Source of the DNA: Sepioteuthis lessoniana
Lineage: Eukaryota; Mollusca; Cephalopoda; Myopsida; Loliginidae
Assembly: GCA_963585895.1 (NCBI GenBank)
Contig: OY757934.1
Coordinates: forward strand, 49,417,233-49,481,232
DNA length: 64,000 bases
Direction of reading: 5' to 3'
Below the pieces are notes generated by a model. It made no database searches. It saw nothing but the letters and a program-made list of their open reading frames with translations, and was not told the DNA's origin. The position numbers were made by a program, and so were the translations under genes. Below, piece after piece: positions 21,636 through 32,812 of the stretch. How positions within the stretch are numbered: the stretch's first letter is position 1; the number at the start of each line of letters is the position of its first letter.

Positions 21636-21886
21636 TGGTTTGGTTTGGTTTCTTTGTTTAATGGCATATCAACTCTTTTTAGGTTATTTAATGCCAAAGC
21701 CATTCTCCCAGAAGAACAGTAGTGGTACTATTTAACCCATAGCTCGGAGGATAAGGGGGTTTATACCTTTACCAAGGGTATTTGCCCGAAAGTGAACGTA
21801 ATAGCGCGACTGGAGTACGAACTCGCGTACTACGATTCCGCAGTCCATCGCTTTAACCATTACACCACGAGGACACCCCCTCTTTC
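21636..21886 (-). mobile_element. SINE A, full length, 9 bp TSD
   Basis: Flanked by CATACTAAA at 21627-21635 and 21887-21895. All family blocks are present. The tail side begins GGTTTGGTTTGG and the head ends CACGAGGACACCCCC. Confidence 0.9.
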
Positions 21887-21940
21887 CATACTAAAGTTTG
21901 GCTAAAGTAAACCAATATCTTGAATTGTTTTATTAGGATT

Positions 21941-22208
21941 ACCGGCTCATTGGCCTAGTGGGTAGAGTGTTCACCAATGATCCGGGAGACCTGGGTTCAA
22001 TCCCGGGTCGCGTCATACCAAAGACTTTAAAAATGGAACTTGATACCTCCTTGCTTAACACTCAGCAATAAAAGGTACGTATCAAGGTTAAAATGAAGCA
22101 ATTCTGGGAAAGGAGTAGCGCCCTCCCCTACACTTCGGTGTTGTAGCTATTGAAAAGGGAGCCTTCTGGTCGCCCTCGACTAAGGTCGCCATCTTTACTT
22201 TTACTTAC
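21941..22208 (+). mobile_element. SINE B, well preserved
   Basis: The A box is TGGCCTAGTGG and the B box GGGTTCAATCCC. Then 'aagactttaaaaatgg', 'ttgcttaacactcagcaa', 'gtgttgtagctattgaaaag' and TTTACTTTTACTTAC. This copy is a good reference for the family. Confidence 0.9.
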
Positions 22209-22472
22209 TGTAATATGAATGGTTTTTACGTTTGAAACCTCAAATATAGTCTCGCATAATGGTTTTATAAATTCTTTACCCAGATCACAAAAGCAAATTT
22301 TGGAGAAAAAAATATAACTTTTTCATTTACTCCGGAGATAAGAAATTGGGAAATAATACTTTTTTTTTTTATAAATAAGAATAAGTAATAACAATTGATA
22401 CACATGGAAATCTGAGTTGTAAACATTCATTGAATTTCCCTAGGTCGAGCTTGTAATAATAATCATCATCAT

Positions 22473-22846
22473 CATGTCGTGCTGGTAGCCCGAATATCCC
22501 TAACCCTCTCTCGCCACTTTTCCCTATCGTTCATCGCCTCAGGCAGGTCTTCTGGACAACATCCCGTATCCTCTCATAGTTGCTGAATGTATGTTCGTGC
22601 AGGTCGTCCTGCTTTTGCACAGCCATGCGTGGGGGTCCACAAGAGTACATCACTTATGAGTTCGTCCCTGCTTCTCCCGCAGTGTCCTGCATGTCTGAAT
22701 CGTCTAACTTGAATAGTTTTCGTGATAGGAGGCAGGCGGCCGTACAGTTGGTGTCTTGTGGGGTGTTGCCGCCAGGACTTGTTCAAGATTGCTCGCAGCA
22801 TTCTAGTGTAATTGCCGTCTAGCTTCTTCTCCAGCCGTTTTGTTTG
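22473..22846 (-). pseudogene. LINE F ORF2 C-terminal region, one nonsense codon
   Basis: A continuous minus frame runs from KRLEKKLDGNYTRMLRAILN through LYGRLPPITKTIQVRRFRHA and LLWTPTHGCAKAGRPARTYI. It is interrupted by TGA in place of the conserved Cys after QL, then resumes as EDTGCCPEDLPEAMNDREKW and ends RATSTT stop. It is the cleanest LINE F piece here, about 124 codons. Confidence 0.9.
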
Positions 22847-22903
<57 letters not shown>

Positions 22904-23135
22904 GTAATTATAATAGTAACAATAAAAGTAAAACCATCAATGGAAAGGATGATTAGGAAGAAATTTAAATAATAATAATATAAAGATGATAATTGTCAGA
23001 TGGGAGGAAGAAAAAAAGAAAATCTTAATTGTAAACACCAACGGAATTTCTCCAGGTCAAGCTAACAACAACAACAACAACAATAATCATAATAATAATA
23101 ATAATAAGAAGAAGAAGAAGAAGGAGAAGAAGATC
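22847..23135. repeat. (TAA)n and related microsatellites
   Basis: (TAA)n at about 22847-22902, (ACA)n at about 23066-23085 and mixed TAA/AAG repeats to about 23130. These lie near the LINE F end and include AT-rich linker. Confidence 0.9.
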
Positions 23136-23623
23136 AACGGAAATGATAATTAGGAAGTAATTGAAATAATAAGCAATACGAAAAAATGGTGAAAAAGAAA
23201 ACCAAAGGAAAAGGGAGCAGTTTAGGGTTTGTTTTCACTGGAGGTCTCGCTGACAAGGTAGTACAGTTGACTGATTTGCACGATATCAAGTTTCGATTCA
23301 CTGATTCTAGTCAGTCATGAGAAACTAGGCGAACGTAAACACTGAAGAGGCTGTGCTCTGAATACGAAGGAATTAAATGAAGAGTAAGCACATTCAAATT
23401 ACTACTGTTGTTCTATCGGAATACTTGTCTTACTTAAATGCGAATAACCGTAGATCTATAAAGCAATTTGTTGATAATCATTAATTACTTGAAACCATAT
23501 AAATATGCAAACGAATGACTCTTATTAAATAGCAACAATTGCCTACTGAAGCCATATTAGTAGTAGTAAATAAGAATACTTGAAACCATACCCCATAGTG
23601 GAAATTTTAACCAAAGGCCAAAA

Positions 23624-23657
<34 letters not shown>

Positions 23658-23779
23658 CTGTTCCTATTTCGCCCTGAAATAAACCGCAATACCAAAAAAA
23701 CCAATCTGCTTGAGTTCGTGTTGTTTGCTTACCGAATTATCTGGTACCTTTCCCGCTCGAAAGGAGCGGGTATCTTGTT
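23136..23779. other. No gene; family G body motifs and (CT)n
   Basis: Body motifs of family G (attacttgaaaccatataaa, gcaaacgaatgac) lie at about 23480-23560, and (CT)n at 23624-23658. The rest is unassigned. Confidence 0.5.
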
Positions 23780-24003
23780 TTGAATTTCAGGTTGTACCAG
23801 AGACCAAAATATGCAAAAGAAAAATCTTCAGTTGAAACGAAAGGATCACACATATCATTTCAAGAATCAAGACCCTTTTGACTCTAGCATTGTTGAGATT
23901 GGTTAAAATATTGAGACGAGTCCTGGAGACCTGAGGAAACTTGGTGTCACTCAGACTCCAGTGAAAGATCACCAGCTAACACTAATGTGAAAAACTCTCA
24001 AGG
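23780..24003 (+). pseudogene. LINE L 3' end, degraded
   Basis: It matches the LINE L ends at 58-59 kb: 'gcattgttgagattgg', 'gagacgagtcctggagacc', 'agtgaaagatcaccagc' and 'gtgaaaaactctcaagg'. A (TA)n tail follows. Reading frames are broken. Confidence 0.7.
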
Positions 24004-24030
24004 AGTATATATATATATATATATATATAT

Positions 24031-24317
24031 TTACCAACCCCGCCGTTCGGGCAGGATATGACACAAGGTCAATTTTTAAACGGTGTTTAACAGGTTTGAA
24101 TTCACAGTTTTCCTTCTCCTAGACTAGTTGCCTCACCAAGGCTGAAGAACCTAGTCTGCCCTACTATTTACCCATAGCTGGAGGGAGAATAATTGGATTC
24201 ATACCTTTCCAAAGGGTATTAGTGCTATGTGAAATGCAATCAGTCTCGTCCAGGATTTGAACTCGTGTCACCATGTCCATTTCTTACGACGATAACCATT
24301 ACACCACGGGCACCTCC
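24031..24317 (-). mobile_element. SINE C inserted in (TA)n
   Basis: Complete SINE C with (TA)n on both sides (24004-24030 and 24318-24341), so it entered the tail microsatellite of the LINE L copy. The head on the minus strand has TGGTGTAATGG and a GAGTTCAAATCC B box. Confidence 0.85.
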
Positions 24318-24385
24318 ATATATATATATATATATATATAACAATATTACTATAACAATATTAATAAGAAGAATGATAATATATA

Positions 24386-25210
24386 TCATCATTAAGTCAC
24401 GCTGACAGCAAGGATTTCCCTGACTCTTTCTCTCCAACCGTCTCTATCATTCATTGCTCCCGGCGAGTCCTCCAAACTACATCTAAAATCCACACGGTTA
24501 TTGTAAGTTCTAGATGGTCGGCCAACTCTATCGTATCCATGTGTCGGGGTTCAAAGAAGAATGTCATTAATGAGTTCGTCAATGGTTCTGTCTTGTTCGT
24601 CTTGTTTGGATAGTTTTTGTGATGGGGTGGGTAAGTAACCGTACAGCTGCTGATTCGTGGTCTGTTACATGCCGGATTTGTTCAGAACAGGACATAGCAT
24701 TCTTGTGTAGTTCCCATCAAGCTTTCCTCCACACGTTTTGTCCACGTCCATGTGGTGCATCTATACAATAGTATTGATATAGCCACAACATTGAAAAATC
24801 CCATTTTATTTAATTAGATAAATCAAACTTCCATATAATCGATAACCTGACGATAACAGCCCATGCCTTCGCTAGTCGCAGGTTGATATTATTTTCAGTA
24901 GATGAGATATTGCTGCCGAGGTATGTGAACTGGTTCACTAATTTTAGCTATCTCTAATTAGAGTTGAGAGTGCGCTTCTCCTTTAAAGCACATGTACTCT
25001 GTTTTATTTGTGTTCCCGTGGAGGCTTTTTGTTGCTTGCTCTAGGCTCTGCTGTACTGATACAGCTTAAGCTGGTGTCTTTGCAAGAAGCGCTAGATCAT
25101 CTGCATAGTTCGTGTCTGTTATAGTTTCTGCTGGAAATCACCGGCATTTTTTAAAACGTAAAAACATTTTTACTTTATAGACTTATCGACGTTCGAAGTA
25201 CGTAGTAATT
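24386..25210 (-). pseudogene. LINE F, RT to C-terminus, frameshifted
   Basis: The longest LINE F stretch here. On the minus strand, from about 25205: YVLRTSIS-like, then a TDTNYADDLALLAKTPA stretch (25085-25120 region) with the RT YADD box, LRLAKAWAVIVRLSIIWKFD near 24820, and the GRPxRTYNN / DLAGAMNDRDG-type carboxyl end. Several stops and frameshifts. Confidence 0.85.
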
Positions 25211-25331
25211 TATTAAGCTTTTTGCTAAGATGTGGCACAAGGCCATATGTATGGGGCACCCAATGAGACTCGAACTCACTCATATAGTTTTGCTGGTCTA
25301 GTTTGCTAACCGTTACACCACCGGAGGTGAC
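25205..25331 (-). mobile_element. SINE D, tRNA-headed
   Basis: On the minus strand: GGTCACCTCCGGTGGTGTAA, then GAGTTCGAGTCTC as B box, and the 'gggtgccccatacatatgg' body, ending 'gcaaaaagcttaataaatta'. A fragment of the same body is at 33612-33690. Confidence 0.75.
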
Positions 25332-26375
25332 CTTCGACGTAGTTCAGGCAGATTATAAACAAACATAGTGCTACTATATATTCTTGCAAAACTCAAGCAG
25401 CTACGTTGAAGACGTCTGTGTTTCCATCAGTTGATGTTTTTATAATTTTTTGTCCGCAGCAAATATTTGATTTAAAAATATATATTTCTGTTGAATAGGT
25501 ATATTTTCAGTGTAAAAGTACCTATTATAGCATTCCTAGAGCCGGCTCCTTTACTTAGACGAGACTTGCTGTCAATCAGAATTCAGTTAAAAAAAAAACG
25601 AAAACAAACAAAGAAACGAACAAACAAAACAGTTGGAGTGAAAAAGTCACCAGGAGTAAAATCATAAAAACATCTGAACTTTAACAAAAAGCTGAAAAAA
25701 TAATCAGTGGAATATGAAGTGATACTGTAGGGATTAAAATGAATAAAAATAAATGAATATATTCAAAAGGTAAGTTTCCCCATGAGGCCTCTGACAGGAA
25801 GAAAAATCAGTGGATGCCAAAAAAAAAAGAAAAAAAAGAGGAGCTTCCTGACACCAAAGAGGAATTCTTCCTCAGTAAGCTGTTATCAGTTCTACTAGGT
25901 GGACATTTTCTCTCGGTTGCTGGTGGGGAGCGCCAATACTCGCTAAGTTCCAAGGCTTTGTGTCAGGTTCCCTCTCCTGCAAGTAGCTGCCATTACTGAA
26001 CACATCTACTGAACAAACAACAAACTTCAAACTTATAACTGACCGAAAACGCATCGTCCATGAAACACGACTATTTCTACTCGTTCAAGAAAACATCCAA
26101 CACCACAAAAGAGTCATAAAGCCCCCAAATAGGATTTAAAGCTTATTCTTGTTTCTTTGCTTAAGTATTTGATTATCTTACAGCTTCCACAGACAAAAGA
26201 AGACAACAAGTGAATGGGGCAAGAAGAAAAAGGTGTCAGATACGAAACTCAGAATTACCTAACATACCAACAATTCACCGACACCCATTAACATGAATAA
26301 AATTTTCTTCAGCCCCATAATACCAATCCTAGTTAGAGTTCTTGAAATACTTCCCAGGAACTTGGGAAAGAATAT
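25332..26375. other. No recognised gene
   Basis: Contains A-rich and AAAC-type tracts near 25590-25630 and overlapping open frames at 25814-26054 without a known motif. Confidence 0.4.
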
Positions 26376-26379
26376 GGGT

Positions 26380-26535
26380 GAACAAGAGACAAGACGAAGA
26401 ATCGATACAATTAAAAATACGCAGAAGAATAGCAAGTGTGTGTTATGTGGTCACAGGGATAAAACGGGTATCACATCATAAGCGAATGCAGCAGTCTGGC
26501 ACAAAAAGATTCTGTCTTAATTCGCAGATTAATCT
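26380..26535 (+). pseudogene. Non-LTR ORF2 zinc-knuckle fragment (LINE L-type)
   Basis: In two phases this reads SKCVLCGHRDKTG and then HIISECSSLAQKDS. Together they form a Cys-x2-Cys ... His-x4-Cys knuckle of the kind that precedes the C-terminus in some non-LTR ORF2 proteins. The LAQK motif recurs as LTQKEYKTRHDWVGKV in LINE L at 58 kb. One frameshift separates the halves. The 60-codon frames here are part of it. Confidence 0.65.
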
Positions 26536-26950
26536 CGAGAAAAGAACCGCCTCGTTTCCTATTTAGGGATATTTTCGTCTCCAGTGAACCTTGTATTTCA
26601 TTGAACCTGATGTCACAAAATAATACATCATCTTATCATAGTTATTGTAAGACATTAACATAAATAATTTCATAATGTATTATTCAATGATATAAACTTT
26701 TTCGTGTTTGTTAAATTTTGTTTTGAAAGTTACGCTCGTAGGTAGTTATAAAAAGTAAAAGTAAAAGTAAAAGTAAAAGTAAAAGTAAAACAAAACAAAT
26801 CAAAACAACAATTGACAGTTCGAATTTTATATGATGCATTTAATTTAAATCTCACAGTTCAGTGCAATTTAGTATTAAAACCAGGGTACTACCCCCCACT
26901 TAAAAAAAAAAACCTTTTTGAGGGATCTTACCTCTCCCCAGAGGATTCAT
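26536..26950. other. AT-rich; (AAAAGT)n at 26753-26795
   Basis: A hexanucleotide run resembles the ACTTTTACTT tail of SINE B, but no SINE body is attached. Confidence 0.6.
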
Positions 26951-26954
26951 ATGA

Positions 26955-27456
26955 CGTCGTGTGTGCATGTTTGGAAAGAAACTAAACATAGCGTCATTAT
27001 TTATGCATATGACGCTTTTCTTTACTACGTCGTGTGTGTATGTTTGGAAAGAAACTAAACATAGCGTCATTATTTATGCATATGACGCTTTTCTTTACTA
27101 CGTCGTGTGTGTATGTTTGGAAAGAAACTAAACATAGCATCATTATTTATGCATATGACGCTTTTCTTTACTACGTCGTGTGTGTACGTTGGGAAAGAAA
27201 CTAAACATAGCGTCATTATTTATGCATATGACGCTTTTCTTTACTACGTCGTGTGTGTATGTTTGGAAAGAAACTAAACATAGCATCATTATTTATGCAT
27301 ATGACGCTTTTCTTTACTACGTCGTGTGTGTACGTTGAGAAAGAAACTAAACATAGCGTCATTATTTATGCATATGACGCTTTTCTTTACTACGTCGTGT
27401 GTGTATGTTGGGAAAGAAACTAAACATTGCATCATTATTTATGCATATGACGCTCT
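26955..27456. repeat. 73 bp minisatellite, seven units
   Basis: Units start at 26955, 27028, 27101, 27174, 27247, 27320 and 27393, exactly 73 bp apart. Each contains a 7 bp inverted pair GCGTCAT / ATGACGC around an 11-nt loop with ATGCAT. Units 3, 5 and 7 share GCATCAT and a TATGTT start, while units 4 and 6 share TACGTTG and GCGTCAT. This implies growth by a two-unit step. Confidence 0.95.
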
Positions 27457-27771
27457 ACTTTTCCACTTAGAGTGCATATTATATTTGTGAACTATATACT
27501 AACTCTTTCCAGCGACGTGCACGGCTATGTTCAAGACGACATGAACGAAAGTAAGCTATATCTATGATCCAAACCAATTAATGTATAAGAAAAACATCGC
27601 TACAAAGAGACAGCCACTAAAATGCGTGTTTATAATTTTTATTTTATTGTGAACTTGTTTTCGACGAAAGTTTATTACATTTTCGTATGAACATGTTTTT
27701 GCCCTTTTCCTAAATACTATTTAAATCTTTTGTTTCTAGATATTATCTAAACTATATACTTTCTTATAACT
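27457..27771. other. Nothing recognised
   Basis: AT-rich flank between the minisatellite and the next SINE B. Confidence 0.45.
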
Positions 27772-28014
27772 AAGTAAAGTTGGTGATCTTAGTCGAATGT
27801 GACCAGAAGGCTCCCTTTTCAATAGCTACTACACCGAGGTGTAGGGGAGGGCGCTACTCCATTCCTAGGATTGCTTCACTTTACCTTTGATCCTTACCTT
27901 ATTATGCTAAGTGCTAGGCAAGGCGGCAACAAGTAGCATTTTTTGAGTCTTTGGTATGACACGAACTGGGATTGAACCCTGGTCTCCCGGACTATTGGCG
28001 AACACTCTACTTAT
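27772..28014 (-). mobile_element. SINE B
   Basis: Tail-first on plus (AAGTAAAGTTGGTGATC), then the 'ggctcccttttcaatagc' block and the tRNA-like head ending 'attggcgaacactctac'. The B box is slightly degraded. Confidence 0.85.
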
Positions 28015-28275
28015 TAGTATTATCTAAAGTATGTTAACTAAACTATGTAGATTATATAAACTGTATACATTCTTATTTTTAGCCGATAAAAACGGAATAA
28101 AATTTCAACAAATGTCAAATTACGTTTATATTGAGCTACTACAACTTTCAAAAAGTTAATACTTGAGAGATTTTTTTCCTGGAGTTATACCCGAAAATTA
28201 AGGGTGCGTATGGTCCACGAATGCGTGTTATACATGAAAAATACAATTATGATACTGACTGATATACAAATTAAA

Positions 28276-28505
28276 GCTGGCGCCCGTAGTCGATGGCGAC
28301 TAGAAGGCTCCCTTTTCAATAGCTACTACAACAAGGTGTAAGGGAGGGCGCTACTCCTTTCCTTGGGTTGCTCCACTCTACTCTTGATATGTACCTAATA
28401 TTGCTGAGTGTTAAGCAAGGAGGTATCAAGTACCATTTTTATAGTCTTAGGTATGACGCGACCTGGGATTGAACTCAGGTCCCCCGGACCACGGGCGAAC
28501 ACAAA
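28276..28505 (-). mobile_element. SINE B, head-truncated
   Basis: The same order of blocks as at 27772; the head stops at 'ccacgggcgaacac'. A poly-A-rich tract follows at 28518-28540. Confidence 0.8.
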
Positions 28506-28876
28506 CACTGAAATATTCAAAAAAAAAAAAAGAAAAAAAAAAGAAGGCGAAACGCAATAGACTGTGACTATCAACAACATTGCTGTGATTTAGATTTTGG
28601 CTAAAACGAGTGGTTGATTTTGTTTACTTCTGTTCAGGTAAACAATGACGTTTTTCTTTGAATTTAATTTCCCGGTAACTCTCTCTCTCTCTTTCACTCT
28701 CCATTCTTTCTTTGAAAGTGACTCCATTATTTGATACAAGAGATTCAAAAGAAACTAGGTTACCCCGCTCGTCTAGCAGACATTACTAGACAGAAATAAG
28801 TTAATTCTACACTTGGTGCCTTGCGTTTGTGACCTTGTGCCAGACTAAACATCAGAATCCTAGTCACGCAGAAAAC
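28506..28876. other. A-rich and CT-rich tracts, no gene
   Basis: A-rich at 28518-28540 and (CT)n at about 28680-28694. I see no gene. Confidence 0.5.
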
Positions 28877-29155
28877 CTCAGCTCTCGTTTGATCATTATG
28901 GTTAAGCAACATCAAACGTATTCAGTATTTTTATGAGTGACTGGTTAGGAACAACAGATACGAGAACTTATAGCCTTGTTCTGGACTAAGTTGAATATAA
29001 TAAATAAATAAGAAAGAATCAGTTAAGTAACCTTGATACTCGGCAAAAACCTGATGAGTGACAATTTAGGATTACTGGGTGTAGCCATAAGTTTGTTGCT
29101 GATGTTAAGCAATGTTAAATTTGGTTAGTACTTTAAGGGGTGACTGTTTTGAAAT
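28877..29155 (+). ncRNA. 5S-rRNA-derived repeats, three decayed copies
   Basis: Three head-to-tail segments resemble the 5S rRNA internal promoter: GTTAAGCAACATCAAACG, then GAGTGACTGGTTAGGAAC (28877-28955); AGTTAAGTAACCTTGATAC, then GATGAGTGACAATTTAGGA and TACTGGGTGTAG (about 29013-29085); and GTTAAGCAATGTTAAATT, then GGTTAGTACTTTAAGGGGTG (29078-29155). All have substitutions and gaps, so they are pseudogenes or parts of a 5S-derived retroposon. Confidence 0.75.
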
Positions 29156-29162
29156 AAGTAAT

Positions 29163-29446
29163 GGAGGTGCCCGTGGTGTAATGGTTATCGTCGTAGGAAA
29201 TGGACACGGCGACACGAGTTCAAATTCTGGACGAGATTGATAGCATTTCACATAGCACTAATACCCTTGGGAAAGGTATGAATCCAATTATTCTCCCTCC
29301 ATAAATAGTAGGGCAGACTAGGTTCTTCAGCCTTGGTGAGGCAACTAGTCTTGGAGAAGGAAAACTGTGAATTCAAACCTGTTAAACTCCGCTTAAAAAT
29401 TGACCTTGTGTCATATCCTGCTCGAGCGGAGGGATTGGTAAATATG
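29163..29446 (+). mobile_element. SINE C, 17 bp TSD beside 5S repeats
   Basis: A 284 bp copy flanked by GTTTTGAAATAAGTAAT at 29146-29162 and GTTTTGAAATAGGTAAT at 29447-29463 (16 of 17 bases). It begins GGAGGTGCCCGTGGTGTAAT and ends GGATTGGTAAATAT. It landed in the end of the third 5S unit. Confidence 0.9.
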
Positions 29447-29463
29447 GTTTTGAAATAGGTAAT

Positions 29464-30044
29464 TTGTACGTAGTTTTTCTATTTCTGTTGTACGAAATAA
29501 AATTTAAGTAAATCAGGTTTCCCCACGTTGCAGCTCACAGACCACATATGACTCTAAAGGCTTATCAGTGCAGACCTGCATCTAACTTTTCTCTTTGTGA
29601 GAAAGTACCATTACATATGCTGATGGAACTCATTGATCTTCAGTGTTCAGAAGATTTCAAATTCAAGCTTCACCCTTAATTTTATAAGAACCACGTGCTT
29701 CCATCAGGATAATTCTCCAATCTTATCACTCACATCCAGCGTGTTTGGCACTACATACTATTGAAAACAGTTATTCTCCATAATTAAGTATGCCAAAAGT
29801 ACACTGTGTTCGCAACTGTCAAATTAGCTTTCGTATAGTGTGCCCGATTTTTTAACTTCTTCATTTAACTCTAATATTACTTATTTTTATGAACGAAAAC
29901 AATATCAGATATCTCACGAGTAAATCATTATGATTACCTTATGAATTTAACTGTTTCTTTTTATCTTTTTAAGACCTTTCTGAATTAAGCTTTGTTGCCC
30001 TCGGGCTGAAAGGGTTGGAGCGCCTGAAGTAAAAAAATAAATGC
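29464..30044. other. Nothing recognised
   Basis: AT-rich sequence without identified repeats or coding potential. Confidence 0.45.
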
Positions 30045-30975
30045 ATTACTCAGTCGGCTGGGGCTGTAGAATATACTGACTGCTTCTCTACAGAGGGGTA
30101 AAACTCCCCCAACGAGTGTTCAGGATATGACACTAACCAATCTGATGATGAGGTTCCAGCAATGCTGGAGCTTTGGGGAATGCGGAGTACCCTTTCATTG
30201 CCATCGCTCCCAGGTCCACGGTTGTAGAAATTTTGTTAAGGAACTGGTGATCCTGTTTCACCGATCAGCAGCAGCCCCTTGGGGTCACGTGGCGTCCATT
30301 ATAAAAAAGAGCCCCACAGGAGATTCTCTCTCTTTTGGTTCCACTACCAACAACTGTTAGCATCAGGTCCATTGTAGCAGCCCTTGACGGCATACGTATT
30401 TTGGTACCTTCCACCACCCGGGACCCAAGAGCGACGAACGCACGTGCAGAGTTAAAAGGAACAGGACACACACAGTTAAATTCCAGCAGGCATTTTATCT
30501 GCAAACCATCTACTTTACCCACTACTATATCAAACTACTTCACCTCCACGAAACCTTTACCTTCAAACACCTACTTTACCTTCAACCTTACAACCTTCAC
30601 AACAAACCTAACCATATCTTACACCTTGAACTCTTCCTTGAACTCTCTTTTTTGAACTGTTACTTACACATTCGTTGTTTATTCCATTTGGTGTAAAACC
30701 CTGTTTATTGTTGTTGTTGTTGTTGTTGTATATAAATTTTGTTCCAAGTATAAGTCGTTCGTCCCTTTCTTCAAAAGCTGTCACCAATTCTCTAATGCTG
30801 TTTGAGTACGGTTTATTCTTTTACAAAACGTAGGAATAAACCGGGCTTTTTGGGGCTTATAAAATCCCCAAACGGTAGCCTGGAGTGATAGCAGCTGATA
30901 GGGTCCTATCATTGGGTCAAATAGAACTAAATTGCGTACTTATGCAAAACTGAGTAGTTTGAAATGGAATTGTTT
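30045..30975 (+). repeat. Family G split by a 650 bp insertion
   Basis: Head and middle at 30045-30222 (CAGTCGGCTGGGGCTGTAGA, GGAGCTTTGGGGAATGCGGA) resume at 30872 with 'cctggagtgatagc' and 'ggtcaaatagaac', to about 30975. Confidence 0.8.
30223..30871 (+). mobile_element. LTR-like insertion in family G, 5 bp TSD
   Basis: 649 bp flanked by ACGGT at 30218-30222 and 30872-30876. It contains a TATAAAAAAG box at about 30300, (TTG)n at 30702-30730 and an AATAAA near 30833. The length, TATA box and poly-A signal suit an LTR. However, it starts TGTAGAAATT and ends CCCCAA, which is not a clean TG...CA pair, so the class is uncertain. Open frames inside have no known domain. Confidence 0.5.
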
Positions 30976-31764
30976 TTTATGTTGAAACTGGAATGGCGGT
31001 CATTTGGAACACATCTTGTAAAAAATGCATCCTTTAAGCAACAAACATCGAATCAATGTGTTTTTAATTGTTATTATATCAACTTCCAGCACATGCAATC
31101 TTTTTTTGAGTTTCTTGTCTCAGTTATTATCATATTAATGGGTTGCATCTATTTTGAGACAATTTTGAATAATTTTGTTTCCAAATAAGTAGTGACGCAA
31201 AATATTTTTCTTCTCTTCTCCAAGGCATTGTGATCAAGGATTAATAGTTGTTATAGTATACTATTTTCAAATCCGAAACGAAAAAGAACACAACATTATT
31301 GTTAGTAGAGTTATTAGCAGTCACATGGGTCCCATGTATATTGAGACACCCAGTATATATACATATATACAGATTTTGGCTTTAAATATATACCATTGAT
31401 ATAACATTATCACCACCCAACCTAAATATATTAGTGAAAACAGGTCGTAAAGAATTTCTACATCATTACCATCACTTTATTATGTAATCAAGCCGTAAAT
31501 TCAAAAAGCTATACTCCATTTACTTCTCTATTGAGGCACATTGAGATGTAGTGGGTAGCTCAATTTGTGACCCGGGTTCAAGTTTCAGGCATACCGGTTT
31601 ATATTCGCTTAGTGTTAATACAGGAGGAGAAATAGTTTCAATTTTCTCAGAGTCGGTTCTGTCACCTGATCGTTTTACAAAACCCACGTTATTTGCCTGT
31701 GACAATGATTGAGTGGTTGATTGAGCTTTTAGGTAAATCAGTTTTCTATAACTACCTGTTACCA
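30976..31764. other. No gene; shared 36 bp block at 31126-31161
   Basis: One 36 bp stretch is identical to 51510-51545. A tRNA-like B-box phrase (CCGGGTTCAAGTTT) occurs near 31570 in the minus-strand frame 31520-31765. No coding gene seen. Confidence 0.5.
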
Positions 31765-31850
31765 AGTGGACATCTCGTCACAGTCTGATGGTCAGCAAGC
31801 TACATTTGCAGACCATTGTTAGTGAGTTCGATTCTCGCTGAGTGTTTCAT
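31765..31850 (+). mobile_element. tRNA-like SINE head, unassigned family
   Basis: A tRNA-like stretch (CAGTCTGATGGTCAGCAAGC, then GTGAGTTCGATTCTCGCTG) has a good B box. It lacks a complete acceptor stem and continues into a non-tRNA body, so it is more likely a SINE than a tRNA gene. Confidence 0.5.
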
Positions 31851-32129
31851 ATTTCTGGCCTTGGGATAAACTAACATAAGCTTAGTAAAAAACAACTTGT
31901 TATTACCCACAAATTTTTGACCACCTTAGTCAGTCTTCATCTCTATTTGCTACAATGAGAGACACTTCTGGGGCTGCCCACTGATGAAGGTTGGAGAGTG
32001 AATTAGTCAAAAAGCTCTTTTTTACAATATCAATATTCTTTACCAAAAGGTCTTCCTGTCGGTGGGAATCAGAATATGCCGAGTGTATCTCTTGCAATAT
32101 CGTTGGTTCGATACTAAACTGTATCTGAT

Positions 32130-32426
32130 CCTATTTACCCAACCCCTCCGCTCGGGCAGGATATGACACAAGGTCAATTTTTTAAGCGGAGTTTAGCAGG
32201 TTTGAATTCAGAGTTTTCCTTCTCCTAGACTAGTTGCCTCACAAAGGCTGAAGAACCTAGTCTGCCCTGCTATTTACCCATAGCTGGAGGGAGAATAATT
32301 GGATTCATACCTTTCCCAAAGGTATTAGTGCTATGTGAAATGCAATCAGTCTTGTCCAGGAATTGAACTCGTATCGCCCTGTCCATATCCTGTGACGATA
32401 ACCATTACACTACGGACACATCCAAA
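32130..32426 (-). mobile_element. SINE C, 17 bp perfect TSD
   Basis: Flanked by ACTAAACTGTATCTGAT at 32113-32129 and 32427-32443. The copy reads tail first (ATTTACCCAACCCCTCCGC) and ends with the head 'taaccattacactacgg'. Confidence 0.9.
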
Positions 32427-32544
32427 ACTAAACTGTATCTGATAGTCATTTTAACTTCTGGAGATCTGGAGTGTGTGGAGTACCTCTTTATTTCCATTCC
32501 TCTCTGGTCCACTCTTACCCAAAGTGGTTGTACCTGTTGGAGCC

Positions 32545-32812
32545 TTTTGGAATTATCAGCTGAAATAGCCCCTAATATATGTGCTAGGTTCGTTGAGGCA
32601 AATCACCGAACTACTTCCTCTTTCCTACGCGACAGCGTGTCATGTGACTTGTCTAAAGACGCCATATATATATGGCGCCCAATTTGTATTCATCCTTTTT
32701 ACCAGCTAATAAAGCTTGTGTACACAGGTGCATATCGTTCTCTACCCCAGATACTCGACTATCATTATTTTAAACTAACACTATGAGTCGTTCTACAATG
32801 CAAACTTTAATA
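32545..32812. mobile_element. 268 bp insertion in family G, palindromic TATA
   Basis: Flanked by GAGCC at 32540-32544 and 32813-32817. It contains an 18 bp perfect palindrome, CGCCATATATATATGGCG, at 32660-32677 and a TAATAAAGC signal near 32707. I cannot assign it to a class. The open frame 32475-32786 crosses its border and is not a gene. Confidence 0.55.

Noticed and set aside
22847-23135. CRISPR-like array
   Set aside because: The repeats are simple TAA and ACA runs without spacers, in a eukaryotic context.
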